From Planctomycetaceae bacterium (GTDB lineage: Bacteria > Planctomycetota > UBA1135 > GCA-002686595): a DNA stretch of 10,430 bases. Positions within the stretch are counted from its first letter, which is position 1, and the number at the start of each line of letters is the position of its first letter. The translations under genes were made by a program, and so were the position numbers. Below are positions 1-6,797 of the stretch, in pieces. The notes below the pieces were generated by a model. It had not been told where the DNA came from. It ran no database searches and worked only from the letters and a program-made list of their open reading frames with translations. The stretch is from NCBI GenBank assembly GCA_013360535.1, contig JABWBL010000187.1, positions 1 through 10,430 of the forward strand. The letters run 5' to 3'.

Positions 1-99
1 GATCCCGGCGAGCGCACGGCGGTCCATCGTGCGCGGAGTGTAGGCCATGGAAGCGCAGAAAGGGCGCGCCCGGCAGGACTCGAACCTGCGACCAGCGGA
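1..99. repeat. Left copy of 99-bp direct repeat (island boundary)
   Basis: These 99 bases recur without a mismatch at 6798-6896, giving a period of 6797 bp. The copies diverge at base 100 (A here, T at 6897). The repeat may extend further left, because the window begins inside it. It contains the 3' part of a tRNA gene on the minus strand (65-99) plus 64 bp of downstream flank. The flank holds a small hairpin, GCGCACG (12-18) with CGTGCGC (28-34). Identical repeats ending inside a tRNA gene are the usual mark of a genomic-island boundary. Calling it an attachment-type duplication is inference. Confidence 0.9.
65..99 (-). pseudogene. tRNA 3' fragment in the left repeat
   Basis: Read on the minus strand this is the 3' side of an anticodon stem (TCCGC), a variable region, a T arm with stem GCAGG/CCTGC and loop TTCGAGT, the acceptor strand CGGGCGC and discriminator G. 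The bases upstream on that strand (100 onward) are island sequence running into the stop codon of the next gene. They contain no matching GCGCCCG acceptor strand, D arm or anticodon arm. It is therefore a fragment, not a gene. Confidence 0.85.
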
Positions 100-121
100 A
101 TCGGGCTCCGGAGCTCCAGTC

Positions 122-1003
122 CTACCGCTGCACCGCTTCATGCTCACGGATCCTGCCCGCCGACTTCTGGTACTCAAACGTGTCGTACACGAAGTCGAGG
201 AGCGTCTTGGCCGCATTGACCGCGAGCTTGGCGTGGTGCCGCGCTGGCTTGTAGGTGCGCACGTGTGCGTCACTCATCTTGTTCCGCAACGGCGCAAGTC
301 CAGCGACGATGCTCGCGAGCCCGCCGAGCAACTGCTTCAGGTTGTCCGAGATGTCCTTCCGCTCGGGATCGAGGTTCAGCAGCTTCTGGACTCGCTTGTA
401 GAGCTTCACGATGTCCCCGTCGTATTTGGGTGGCGCAAGATCGAGGCGACGCTCAACGTCCGCGAGCACGGACTCGACGACCGAGCGCGCGTTCGTGATC
501 GCACCGTCGTAGTCGTCGTCGCGCAGCTTTCGCTCGCACTTGTCGAGCTGCTCTTTGATGTACTCGTGGCTCGCGTGCTGGTCCGGTTCGAGCTTTGCCT
601 CGCACGCGACCAAGTTCTCGCCGCGCCGCCGCATTCGGTAGCGATCGCCCGATGCGACGACCTCCCAGCCGTCGAATACGAGGTACCGGTTCAGGTATCT
701 GGCCGCCGCCTCGGGCTTGAAGTCTGTGTCGATGAACTCGGCCGGGTTCATCGCGGTTTCGATCGCGGTCACGATCCCGGGCTGGCCGTTGAGCTGGTCA
801 AGACGCCCGGCAGCGAACACGCTGCGCGTCGGAAACCCGCCGCCCCAGGAGTACGAGTCGTTGAACCCCAACTCGTTGAAGAATTCGACGAGTTGCGGCC
901 CGGAGCGATAGGGCGCGATGGGCGTTCCGTTCGGCGTCAGCTTGTCGCCGGTGACGAGCTTCTGGATCGCCGACAGCACGCGCTTCGAGAGCGTGGGATT
1001 CAT
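122..1003 (-). CDS. AbiJ/Abi_C-type abortive infection protein with a HEPN motif
   Basis: A protein of 293 residues. The C-terminal half, about 150-278, matches my recollection of the abortive-infection C-terminal family (Abi_C, PF14355): an ARSVVESVL helix, then KLYKRVQKLLNL, then LRNKMSDAH at 239-247. R240 and H247 form an Rx6H motif, the expected catalytic pair of HEPN ribonucleases. The N-terminal half, about 35-130, has LVEFFNELGF, a GGGFPTR loop and LNRYLVFDGWEV, resembling N-terminal domains of AbiJ-like proteins; that assignment is less certain. The ATG lies 2 nt after the stop of the upstream DUF4062 gene and has no clear ribosome binding site, so translation is probably coupled. It is the last gene of the three-gene unit and stops 22 bp from the repeat. 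The likely role is RNA cleavage that halts growth on phage infection (inferred from the family). Confidence 0.82.
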   Translation of the reverse strand: MNPTLSKRVLSAIQKLVTGDKLTPNGTPIAPYRSGPQLVEFFNELGFNDSYSWGGGFPTRSVFAAGRLDQLNGQPGIVTAIETAMNPAEFIDTDFKPEAAARYLNRYLVFDGWEVVASGDRYRMRRRGENLVACEAKLEPDQHASHEYIKEQLDKCERKLRDDDYDGAITNARSVVESVLADVERRLDLAPPKYDGDIVKLYKRVQKLLNLDPERKDISDNLKQLLGGLASIVAGLAPLRNKMSDAHVRTYKPARHHAKLAVNAAKTLLDFVYDTFEYQKSAGRIREHEAVQR

Positions 1004-1005
1004 GG

Positions 1006-2157
1006 CTAGGTGTTGACGCGACGCTCCAGCCGCTTGGCGATCTTGTCCGCAAGCGTGTCGGGCCAGTTGGCGTCCGCGCGGCTCACAGGCTCTGGGCGGT
1101 CGAAGCTCGTCGGCGCGCCGTCGTCGTTGCGACCGAACGCGATCTGACCTTTGTACTTCTCGCGGTCCTTGCGGAACACGAGCGGCTTGCTGTTCAACGC
1201 GCCGAGACTCGCGTTGCTGAGGAGTCCGACGTGTCGATTGAACGGGTCGATCGCGTCGAACACGCGGCGAGCAAAGCGAAGCGCCGTCGCCGCGTGGTCC
1301 TTCACCGCCTCGACCTCTACGGGGTACATTCCGAAGCTCGCCATCGCATCGCGTCGCGAGTTCTCGTCGGCGCCCGACACGTTGATGTCGAGGACGAGCC
1401 ATCCATCCTCCGTGAGCTCGACGCGGACCGCTTGACCGGGCGGCGGCGAGCCATGTCCATCGCTCTGGACGACCACGAGCGAGTTCTTGCCCCGATCTTC
1501 CGCGCGCTGTCGGGTTCGATGGAAAAGGCCAACGTCGCGCGCGACGCCGAGCGCGAACAACTCGTGCTTGAACTCCTCGCTGTCGAGACGGTCCATCTCG
1601 ATCACCGTCTCGTCCGGTCGCCCGGTCGCGGTCACGATGCGAAGCACGGTCTCTCGTCCGAAGTCGTGCGGGTTTGCCAGGAGCCTGTCGAAGCGCGTCT
1701 TGTCCACGTTGATCCTCGGAGCCGACGACGCGAGCGGCTTGCACGCGGCCTCGACCTCGCGCCGTAGGTCGGCCGCCTTCTTGAACGTTCGGCGGAAGTT
1801 GCCGCCGACGAAATCGGAGAGCTTCTTCGCGAGTCGATCTCCGTCGACGTCGCGCTTCACGTCTTGGAGGAACACGAACGTCGGGATGCTGCGCCCGCGA
1901 GCGTGGTCGTACTCCTCCTCGACGACGAGCTTGCCCGACGGCGCGGTCCAGCCGCCGCGCTCTCCCACGATCACGGCGACGGCATCGCAGCTCCCCACGC
2001 CGTCGAGGCACGCGTTGCGCGACGACACGGCGAGCGCCGCGCTATCCTCGACAAGCACGGGCTCGCAGCCAGCGGCCTCGATCCCGGCGCGGGCCGACGC
2101 ACGGTATTCCTCGAAGCCGTCCATGACTGAGCTGACGAAGACGCGCGGCTTGAGCAT
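1006..2157 (-). CDS. DUF4062 domain protein
   Basis: A protein of 383 residues. Residues 4-140 have the DUF4062 signature: RVFVSSVMDGFEEYR, a GCEPVLVED strand, SSRNACLDGV, CDAVAVIVGERGG, and VEEEYDHAR at 79-87. DUF4062 is a TIR-like alpha/beta domain, often found as the N-terminal module of bacterial NLR-like and other conflict proteins, where it probably senses or signals. Residues 150-383 match no family I recognise; no Walker A motif, transmembrane segment or zinc site is visible. The start ATG overlaps the stop of the zinc-ribbon gene as TGATG, and a GAGG element lies about 10 nt upstream. A paired HEPN gene follows after 2 nt, which suggests a sensor or regulator partner for that RNase (inference). 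Confidence 0.85.
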   Translation of the reverse strand: MLKPRVFVSSVMDGFEEYRASARAGIEAAGCEPVLVEDSAALAVSSRNACLDGVGSCDAVAVIVGERGGWTAPSGKLVVEEEYDHARGRSIPTFVFLQDVKRDVDGDRLAKKLSDFVGGNFRRTFKKAADLRREVEAACKPLASSAPRINVDKTRFDRLLANPHDFGRETVLRIVTATGRPDETVIEMDRLDSEEFKHELFALGVARDVGLFHRTRQRAEDRGKNSLVVVQSDGHGSPPPGQAVRVELTEDGWLVLDINVSGADENSRRDAMASFGMYPVEVEAVKDHAATALRFARRVFDAIDPFNRHVGLLSNASLGALNSKPLVFRKDREKYKGQIAFGRNDDGAPTSFDRPEPVSRADANWPDTLADKIAKRLERRVNT

Positions 2158-2309
2158 CAGCGACGCACCTCGACCTCGGTGGTGCCGCAGCGCGGACACC
2201 GGACGGGAGAGCGGGGCCGCATCGGGTAGCGGCGCACGTCCTCCTCGGTCAGGACCTCGATCCTCTCTCGGTGCTGGCAACGGTGGCAAATCACGAGCAC
2301 TATGCGCAT
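2157..2309 (-). CDS. Small Cys4 zinc-ribbon protein
   Basis: A 50-residue basic protein with two CxxC knuckles, CHRC at 8-11 and CPRC at 38-41, spaced as in zinc ribbons. I know no named family for it. The ATG at 2309 was chosen because a GAGG element lies about 11 nt upstream and the cysteine core starts right after it; the frame stays open further upstream but shows no recognisable protein there. Its TGA shares one base with the ATG of the DUF4062 gene, which is good evidence of a translated, coupled gene. It may bind nucleic acid or act as an adaptor or antitoxin for the two downstream proteins; this is inference. The main doubt is its small size. Confidence 0.65.
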   Translation of the reverse strand: MRIVLVICHRCQHRERIEVLTEEDVRRYPMRPRSPVRCPRCGTTEVEVRR

Positions 2310-2698
2310 GGCGGGAAACCTCGCGGCAGGAGCCTTCCCCGACGAGGAAGTCCCGCCGGGCGCCCGAGGTCGGCAAGACGTGTGCCAACCCACAAGATGT
2401 AGCGACACAGACGATTGGAGCCCCCACGGGTAGCGGTCTAGGCGCCAATCTGGCAGGTCCTCCACTCCATCGGCGGCCACCACTGCCGAAACGGCAGGCA
2501 GCTATGCGCGGGCGAGGCACAAGTGCGAACCCCGCCGCCGTGGCCCTCCCGCCCTCCCCCTGTAGCGTCGGACCTCGCGCCACTGGCATCTCGAGGCGGC
2601 CCGACGGTTCGACCCCGCTCGTCGCACGGAGGCTGAGGAGGCGGCATCATCTCGCGCGACGGCGGCAGTGCAGACTTCACGCGTCGATCAGTCCGAAG
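2310..2698. other. Divergent intergenic region, 389 bp
   Basis: This gap separates the start of the minus-strand unit from the start of the plus-strand nuclease-like gene. It must hold the promoter of the minus-strand unit, but I see no convincing -35/-10 pair on either strand. It contains one short perfect inverted repeat (2483-2497). A strong GAGGAGG lies at about 2635-2641, but no in-frame ATG, GTG or TTG follows at useful spacing, so an upstream start for the next gene is not supported. Apart from these I see no gene or RNA here. Confidence 0.5.
2483..2497. promoter_or_regulatory. Perfect inverted repeat, possible operator
   Basis: CTGCCGAAACGGCAG is a 6-bp perfect inverted repeat around an AAA centre. 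It lies in the divergent region about 175 bp upstream of the zinc-ribbon start and 200 bp upstream of the nuclease-like gene. The arms suit a dimeric repressor site or a small hairpin. No regulator gene in the island is an obvious partner, and a 6-bp arm can arise by chance in GC-rich DNA. Confidence 0.3.
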
Positions 2699-3326
2699 AT
2701 GCTGCGGACCGTCTCCGAGGGCATTTTCGAGGGGCTGTGCCGGTCCGTCGGCATCGCTTGCGATCGAGTCGATGAAGCAGGCACCCAAACACCCCACTTC
2801 GAAATCAAGTCGAGCGGGCACCGCATCTTCGCCGAGGTCAAGCAGTTCGACCCGAACGAGGAAGAGGCGGAATCCAAACAACGCCTCGACGCTGGCGGCT
2901 TCGGCGGCTCGGGGATCACGCCGGGAAACCTCATTCGGAAGGCGATGTACCGGGCCGCGCCGCAGCTCAGGGCGCTGCCGACGGGCGCGTTTCCGGCGAT
3001 GCTCGTCGTCTACAACACCAATCGTTCGCGACTCCACACGGACCCGTACGCCGTCGTAACGGCAATGCAGGGCATCGACGTGGTTCCCGTTCTCGTGCCC
3101 AAGGATCCCTCGCTCTCGCCGCAGTTTTCAGGACACGCGCTTCGGCCTGGGCAACACGATGACGCCGAGTACGAACTCGACAAACGGCGCCATCGCGGTG
3201 CTCCGAACTGACTTCGACGACAATCCGATCCCAGGCGTCCACCACAACCGCCACGCGCGCCACCCGATCGCCCCGAGTGGCTACGCCTTCCGCGAGTCCA
3301 CCACTTCCGCCTTCCCGACGGCGTGA
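2699..3326 (+). pseudogene. PD-(D/E)xK nuclease-like gene, frameshifted
   Basis: The first frame (2699-3127) encodes a nuclease-like protein with FEIKSSG and then IFAEVKQFDPN, a probable (D/E)xK strand with E49 and K51, followed by VVYNTN and GIDVVPVLV strands. After PQF at 3119-3127 the frame runs into low-complexity residues and stops at 3209-3211. Dropping one T of the run 3125-3128 instead gives QDTRFGLGNTMTP and TNGAIAVLRTDFDD, then an end at 3324-3326, for about 208 residues. This has the strand pattern expected of the same domain. The site where such proteins usually have P-D reads P-H here. The shift could be a real mutation, a sequencing error or, less likely, recoding. The ATG at 2699 has only a weak ribosome binding site. 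The corrected 3' end overlaps the convergent HEPN gene by 46 bp. Confidence 0.6.
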
Positions 3327-3988
3327 TGAGTAGCCTTGAAGGCTGGACGAAGGCGTAGCGCGCGTCCGCCGTCGGCGGGCGCTTCTTGCGCGCAGTCGCC
3401 CGCGCGCTTGCGGAACTCGTCGAAGTAGCGCCGGGCTTGCTTCTCGTCGCCGAGCGCGATGTCCATGAGGAGCCGCATCACGATGATCGGTCCGGGCATG
3501 ATCCCGTGCTCGTCGATCTCCTCGCTGCCGTCGAAGTCGGAATTGGTAGGGATCTCCACATTGGCGATCCACCAGACCTCGATCTTGCGAAGCAGCGCAA
3601 TCATGTCCGCGAAGCACTGCTCGTAGTCGGGAGGCATTCCGTTCAACGAGAGGACCGACAGGAGTTCATGGGCGAGCGTGTTGCGGCAGCGCTTGACCCG
3701 ACCGAAAGTCTCGATGTCGGCTTCGTCGATCGCGCCGTGTTCCTTCAACCAATCAAGGCTCGCGTAGACCGCGCTCTTGTTCCTTGCTAGTACGTCCGTC
3801 TTGTACTTCGGGTCGATCGTCTCGCCCGTCTCGTCGAAACCAGTGCAGAAGAACATCCTCAGGTGCCTGACGATCGAGTCCTTAAGCGACTCGAAGGCCG
3901 CGACATAGATGGACTTCGCGATGATCCTGGGCTTCGCGACGTCCGGGTTCAGGGACTCCGCCCAAGATTGCTTCGCCTTCGGGTCCAT
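3281..3988 (-). CDS. HEPN-like protein, possible RNase toxin
   Basis: A mostly helical protein of 235 residues. CRNTLAHELL at 101-110 contains R102-N-T-L-A-H107, an RNx3H (Rx4H) motif of the HEPN ribonuclease superfamily. Nearby helices (AFESLKDSIVRHL at 31-43, YASLDWLKEHG at 75-85, FADMIALLRKIEVWW) suit a HEPN bundle, but I recognise no named subfamily. I chose ATG 3988 over GTG 4009 because GGAG lies 6 nt upstream of the ATG, whereas the GTG has no such site. It is transcribed divergently from the restriction endonuclease across 95 bp that contain a perfect inverted repeat. It may be a toxin backing up the restriction system, or a non-catalytic HEPN protein. Codon use appears less GC-biased than in the chromosomal genes. 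Confidence 0.65.
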   Translation of the reverse strand: MDPKAKQSWAESLNPDVAKPRIIAKSIYVAAFESLKDSIVRHLRMFFCTGFDETGETIDPKYKTDVLARNKSAVYASLDWLKEHGAIDEADIETFGRVKRCRNTLAHELLSVLSLNGMPPDYEQCFADMIALLRKIEVWWIANVEIPTNSDFDGSEEIDEHGIMPGPIIVMRLLMDIALGDEKQARRYFDEFRKRAGDCAQEAPADGGRALRLRPAFKATHHAVGKAEVVDSRKA

Positions 3989-4024
3989 CGAGTTCTCCGC
4001 GCGGGACACTGTAGGGACACGCGA

Positions 4025-4040
4025 GGCCTAGTTCTAGGCC
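4025..4040. promoter_or_regulatory. Perfect 16-bp inverted repeat between divergent genes
   Basis: GGCCTAGTTCTAGGCC has 7-bp arms around TT. It lies 36 bp from the ATG of the HEPN gene and 43 bp from the GTG of the endonuclease gene, where both promoters must be. The position fits an operator controlling one or both genes, as restriction genes are often regulated. It does not match the C-box sequence of known restriction controller proteins as I remember it, and no controller gene is visible. Confidence 0.45.
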
Positions 4041-4083
4041 GGGCGCAGAATCGCGCTGGATCAGTCTCGACCGGAGGCATAGG

Positions 4084-5103
4084 GTGTCGGCGCTCATGCA
4101 ACTCGCAGACAAGATCATGGCCATGCGCGAGGCGGCCCTCGCGCGCGGTGAGGAGCCGGTCCCCGATGTGCTTCAGGGCGTCACCAAGGACCGGATCGCC
4201 GAGGTGCTCCGGGCTCTGGACCTGGAGACGGCGGATCAGGTCGATGCGGTGTTCGCGCTGCTCGACGACGAACGCCGCTCCTGGTTCACGACCCTACCCG
4301 ATGACGTGACGTTCTCCGCTGGAGCCACGGTGGCCCACGTTGGCTGCCACGTCGGGATCCTCCAGCGCGGCAAGTCCAAGCTCGATCGGGAGGGGCGCGA
4401 CTACTGGATCAAGCCGTTGCGACAGATCGGCGCCATCGAGCCGATCTTCCTCGACTCGAAGCGCAAGCGGTTCGTGCCTGGTCACCCCAAGGCGAAGTCC
4501 GGGAACTCCGCTTATCGGCTCGACCCGGGTTTCGTCGAGATCCTGCGAAGCTCCGAGAGCGATTGGCGAACCAAGCTCGATGCCTGGAGCGCCGAGGATG
4601 CGAAGCGAGCGCGACTCCGCTTCCAGGCAGAGCAGGCGGAAGCGACGCGAGCGGCGACAGACACGGCCCACGTGGACCTGATCCGCGCGTGCTGCGAGGT
4701 CTACGCGCCCCGCTTCCTCCCGGGTTTCGAGGTCTTGTACGTGGACGACGCGGACGGCGACCGCGTGTCCGAGCCCGAGCGCGAGCGGCTGTACGGATCG
4801 GGCATCGAGATCACCCTCGACGACGCGATGCCCGACGTGCTCCTCTGGAACCGCCAGACCGACGCGCTGTGGGTCATCGAGGCCGTGACGAGCGACGGCG
4901 AAGTAGACCATCACAAGGTCGATCAGGTCCGCGCGTTCGCGATGCGCAACGGCAAGTCCACCGTCGGATTCACGACCGCGTACCCGACGTGGAAGGTCGC
5001 GGCGCAAAGGCAAGGGCGGCACAAGAACGTCGCGCCAGGAACCTACATCTGGATCCGCGAGGACGCGGCCAAGCACTACCTCGCGGAGTCTTTCGAGATC
5101 TAG
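4084..5103 (+). CDS. Type II restriction endonuclease, BsuBI/PstI family
   Basis: A protein of 339 residues, close to R.PstI (326). The C-terminal part carries the family features: GSGIEITLDDAMPDVLLW at 238-255 with the PD pair at 250-251, IEAVTSDGEVDHHKV at 265-279, FTTAYPTWK at 296-304, and an IWIRED strand near the end. The N-terminal 160 residues look like the family's helical recognition region (VAHVGCHVGILQRGKSKLDREG at about 83-104). GTG 4084 was chosen because GGAGG lies 6 nt upstream; ATG 4096 is a weaker alternative. PstI and BsuBI cut CTGCAG, so the same or a related target is likely but not shown. It converges on its methyltransferase gene, and the two stop codons share CTAG. All catalytic-region motifs appear present. 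Confidence 0.9.
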   Translation: MSALMQLADKIMAMREAALARGEEPVPDVLQGVTKDRIAEVLRALDLETADQVDAVFALLDDERRSWFTTLPDDVTFSAGATVAHVGCHVGILQRGKSKLDREGRDYWIKPLRQIGAIEPIFLDSKRKRFVPGHPKAKSGNSAYRLDPGFVEILRSSESDWRTKLDAWSAEDAKRARLRFQAEQAEATRAATDTAHVDLIRACCEVYAPRFLPGFEVLYVDDADGDRVSEPERERLYGSGIEITLDDAMPDVLLWNRQTDALWVIEAVTSDGEVDHHKVDQVRAFAMRNGKSTVGFTTAYPTWKVAAQRQGRHKNVAPGTYIWIREDAAKHYLAESFEI

Positions 5104-6623
5104 GCGAGTGCCTCGTCCACGATGGCGTCGATCCCGTCTTGGGCCGGGAACGCCTTGCCGATTCGCTTGCCCATGGCCTTGAGCGCGGCGAGGTCGGGGT
5201 AGCGGATGCTCCGCAGGTCGGTCGCGTTGACCTGCGTGTGGCCGTTGAACTGGCGGAAGTAACGATCGACGAGCGAGCTATTCAGGTAGGCGGCCAGCCC
5301 TCGTGCGACGAGCGTGGTCAGACCGCGTCCGCACGAGTGGAAATAGTTGACGTGGTTCTCGATCCCAACTTGCGCCGTGCCGGCCGGAAGACGCGTCGGC
5401 TCACAAACGACCGCCACGACGCGGCGGCGCTCCTCCTTCGAGGTGAACCGCTTGGTCAAGACATACGTCTCGTTCGGAACCATGAGCGCTTGCGTCGCTC
5501 CCTCGTCCACCAGCGCGTTGGCCTTTCGCCCCCCGAGCTTGGGCCACGCCACGAATCCATCACGGAAATGAGTTGGGTAGATAAGCGGCACCGTGCGCGC
5601 GCCAGGACTTGCGCGAAGGAATGCCCGCGCCCGGAAATCAATGACACGACCAGTGGAAACCGTGAGGGCGAGGTCATCGAGAACGCATGGCAGCGATGTC
5701 ATGCGCTTCGCAAGGATCGCGTCCTCGTTGGAGGTCGCGAGGTGAATGAACGCGTTGGGATCCTTAGGGTCGACGACGGCTGAGTGCGGCACGATGCGCT
5801 GTTCGACGTCCTCCCCAGGAGCGGCGCTCGACGACAGCATGACCTTGCCGCGTGGTGCGCCCTTCCTCGCGTGAAAGATGATGTTCTCTTGCAACACCGC
5901 ATCGTCACGGAAGGCGCGCTTGCGGCTGTCGAACACGTGCACGCGGAGGAGGGCCGCTTGTTCGAGAAGCAGACGGCGGAACGGAAGGAAGTAGGGGCCG
6001 TTGCAGAAGCTCCTCGGCGTGATGGCGACCAGTTCGCCGCCGGGATCGAGCAGCTTGAATGCGAGAGCGACGAACGCCGCGTACAGGTTGGTCGTCTCGA
6101 TGCCAACTCCGCGTAGCAGCGAGCGCTCGCGCGACTTGCTCGAGAGCTTGCGGTAGGGAGGGTTCAGGATCGCCAAGTTGAAGCGCGATGCCGAGCTGTC
6201 GGCGAACATCCCGCCATCGAGCGCCGCCGCAGCATCCTCGATGAAGTCACGCTCCAGCACGCGCGCTGTGAACGAGACTCCCTTGCTCTGTGCAGCCCGC
6301 TGGCAGTTGAGCAGCACGCTACGCAGGCCGGCGAGCATGACCCGATCCACTTCGTACGCAGTGACAGTGATCGATGTCGGTAGCGGCTTTCGTCCGAGAA
6401 CTTCCTGCACCGCTCCCGCGGTGAGCGAACCGACACCGGCGCCCGCATCGAGCAGTCGCACCTCCGATCCAAGCTGCTGGAACATGGAAGCCATGAACGA
6501 CGCCACGACGCTGGACGTCATGAACTGCCCGAGTGGGGAACGCGTCGTCTCTGCGAGGGCTGTGTTCGTCAGCACTCTCGTGGCATCCGCTTCCAGCAGC
6601 AGGTCCTCCGATCGGATGGTCAT
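5100..6623 (-). CDS. Type II N6-adenine DNA methyltransferase, PstI-like
   Basis: A protein of 507 residues, the length I recall for M.PstI. It shows the gamma-class order of N6-adenine methyltransferases: motif X LGQFMTSSVVASFM at 31-44, S-adenosylmethionine motif I DAGAGVGSL at 59-67, acidic motif II AYEVD at 89-93, and catalytic NPPY at 154-157. The C-terminal recognition part has FNGHTQVNATDL followed by a RYPDL segment. ATG 6623 was chosen because motif X starts some 30 residues later and the upstream extension shows no conserved sequence; the ribosome binding site is weak. It should protect the host from the convergent endonuclease, to whose stop codon its own is joined in a 4-bp overlap. 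No frame damage is visible. Confidence 0.92.
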   Translation of the reverse strand: MTIRSEDLLLEADATRVLTNTALAETTRSPLGQFMTSSVVASFMASMFQQLGSEVRLLDAGAGVGSLTAGAVQEVLGRKPLPTSITVTAYEVDRVMLAGLRSVLLNCQRAAQSKGVSFTARVLERDFIEDAAAALDGGMFADSSASRFNLAILNPPYRKLSSKSRERSLLRGVGIETTNLYAAFVALAFKLLDPGGELVAITPRSFCNGPYFLPFRRLLLEQAALLRVHVFDSRKRAFRDDAVLQENIIFHARKGAPRGKVMLSSSAAPGEDVEQRIVPHSAVVDPKDPNAFIHLATSNEDAILAKRMTSLPCVLDDLALTVSTGRVIDFRARAFLRASPGARTVPLIYPTHFRDGFVAWPKLGGRKANALVDEGATQALMVPNETYVLTKRFTSKEERRRVVAVVCEPTRLPAGTAQVGIENHVNYFHSCGRGLTTLVARGLAAYLNSSLVDRYFRQFNGHTQVNATDLRSIRYPDLAALKAMGKRIGKAFPAQDGIDAIVDEALA

Positions 6624-6797
6624 GCGTCCAAACGTAGCTCGCTCGTCCTCGCGATCCAGAATCCGATGACTTTCAACGGCGCGCCCAGCTCCGCATCGAC
6701 CGGCTCCCTGTGGGCCACCGGCCGTCCATCGGCTCACGGGCTAGCGCGGCCGGTGAGAAGCCTGGGCTGGACCGCAAGCCGCAAGCCACAGGAGCAC
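6624..6797. other. Region between methyltransferase start and right repeat
   Basis: These 174 bp precede the methyltransferase ATG and should contain its promoter. TTGAAA on the minus strand (about 6672-6677) is a possible -35 element, but no good -10 follows. The region also holds a 9-bp inverted repeat (6716-6755) and a tandem GCAAGCC pair (6774-6787). Part of it may be chromosomal sequence duplicated with the repeat, which cannot be judged because the left repeat starts at the window edge. Confidence 0.45.
6716..6755. repeat. Inverted repeat, 9-bp arms
   Basis: CACCGGCCG (6716-6724) pairs perfectly with CGGCCGGTG (6747-6755) across a 22-nt spacer. It could be a hairpin ending the leftward tRNA transcript, or a protein site at the island edge. 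There is no T run on either side, so a classical intrinsic terminator is not supported. Confidence 0.4.

Larger units (their letters stand above)
100..6797. mobile_element. Defence island between direct repeats, without an integrase
   Basis: The segment lies between two identical 99-bp repeats that end in a tRNA gene. It carries a restriction-modification pair, two HEPN-type proteins, a DUF4062 protein, a small zinc ribbon and a decayed nuclease-like gene. No tyrosine or serine recombinase, transposase, plasmid or phage structural gene is visible on either strand. It may have moved by an enzyme supplied in trans, by insertion with long target duplication (described for restriction-modification units), or after losing its own integrase. 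The right boundary is uncertain by up to about 170 bp because the repeat could extend left of the visible match. Confidence 0.75.

Noticed and set aside
100..150. Apparent full tRNA at the left repeat, with a D-arm-like stretch
   Set aside because: The D-arm-like bases are the last codons and TAG stop of the HEPN gene. No GCGCCCG acceptor strand or pairing anticodon stem exists there.
47..1009. Long open frame on the plus strand over the left gene
   Set aside because: It starts in the tRNA fragment, is Arg/Val/Leu-rich with no recognisable domain, and lies opposite a recognisable Abi_C/HEPN gene. Such frames are common opposite high-GC genes.
3989..4009. GTG start at 4009 for the HEPN-like gene
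   Set aside because: No ribosome binding site precedes it, whereas ATG 3988 has GGAG at ideal spacing.
4010..4083. Restriction controller (C-box) site upstream of the endonuclease
   Set aside because: The palindrome does not resemble the C-box as I know it, and no small helix-turn-helix controller gene is present in the island.
4563..5783. Plus-strand open frame spanning the endonuclease and methyltransferase ends
   Set aside because: It is out of frame with the endonuclease and antisense to the methyltransferase, and its Arg/Pro-rich translation has no recognisable domain.
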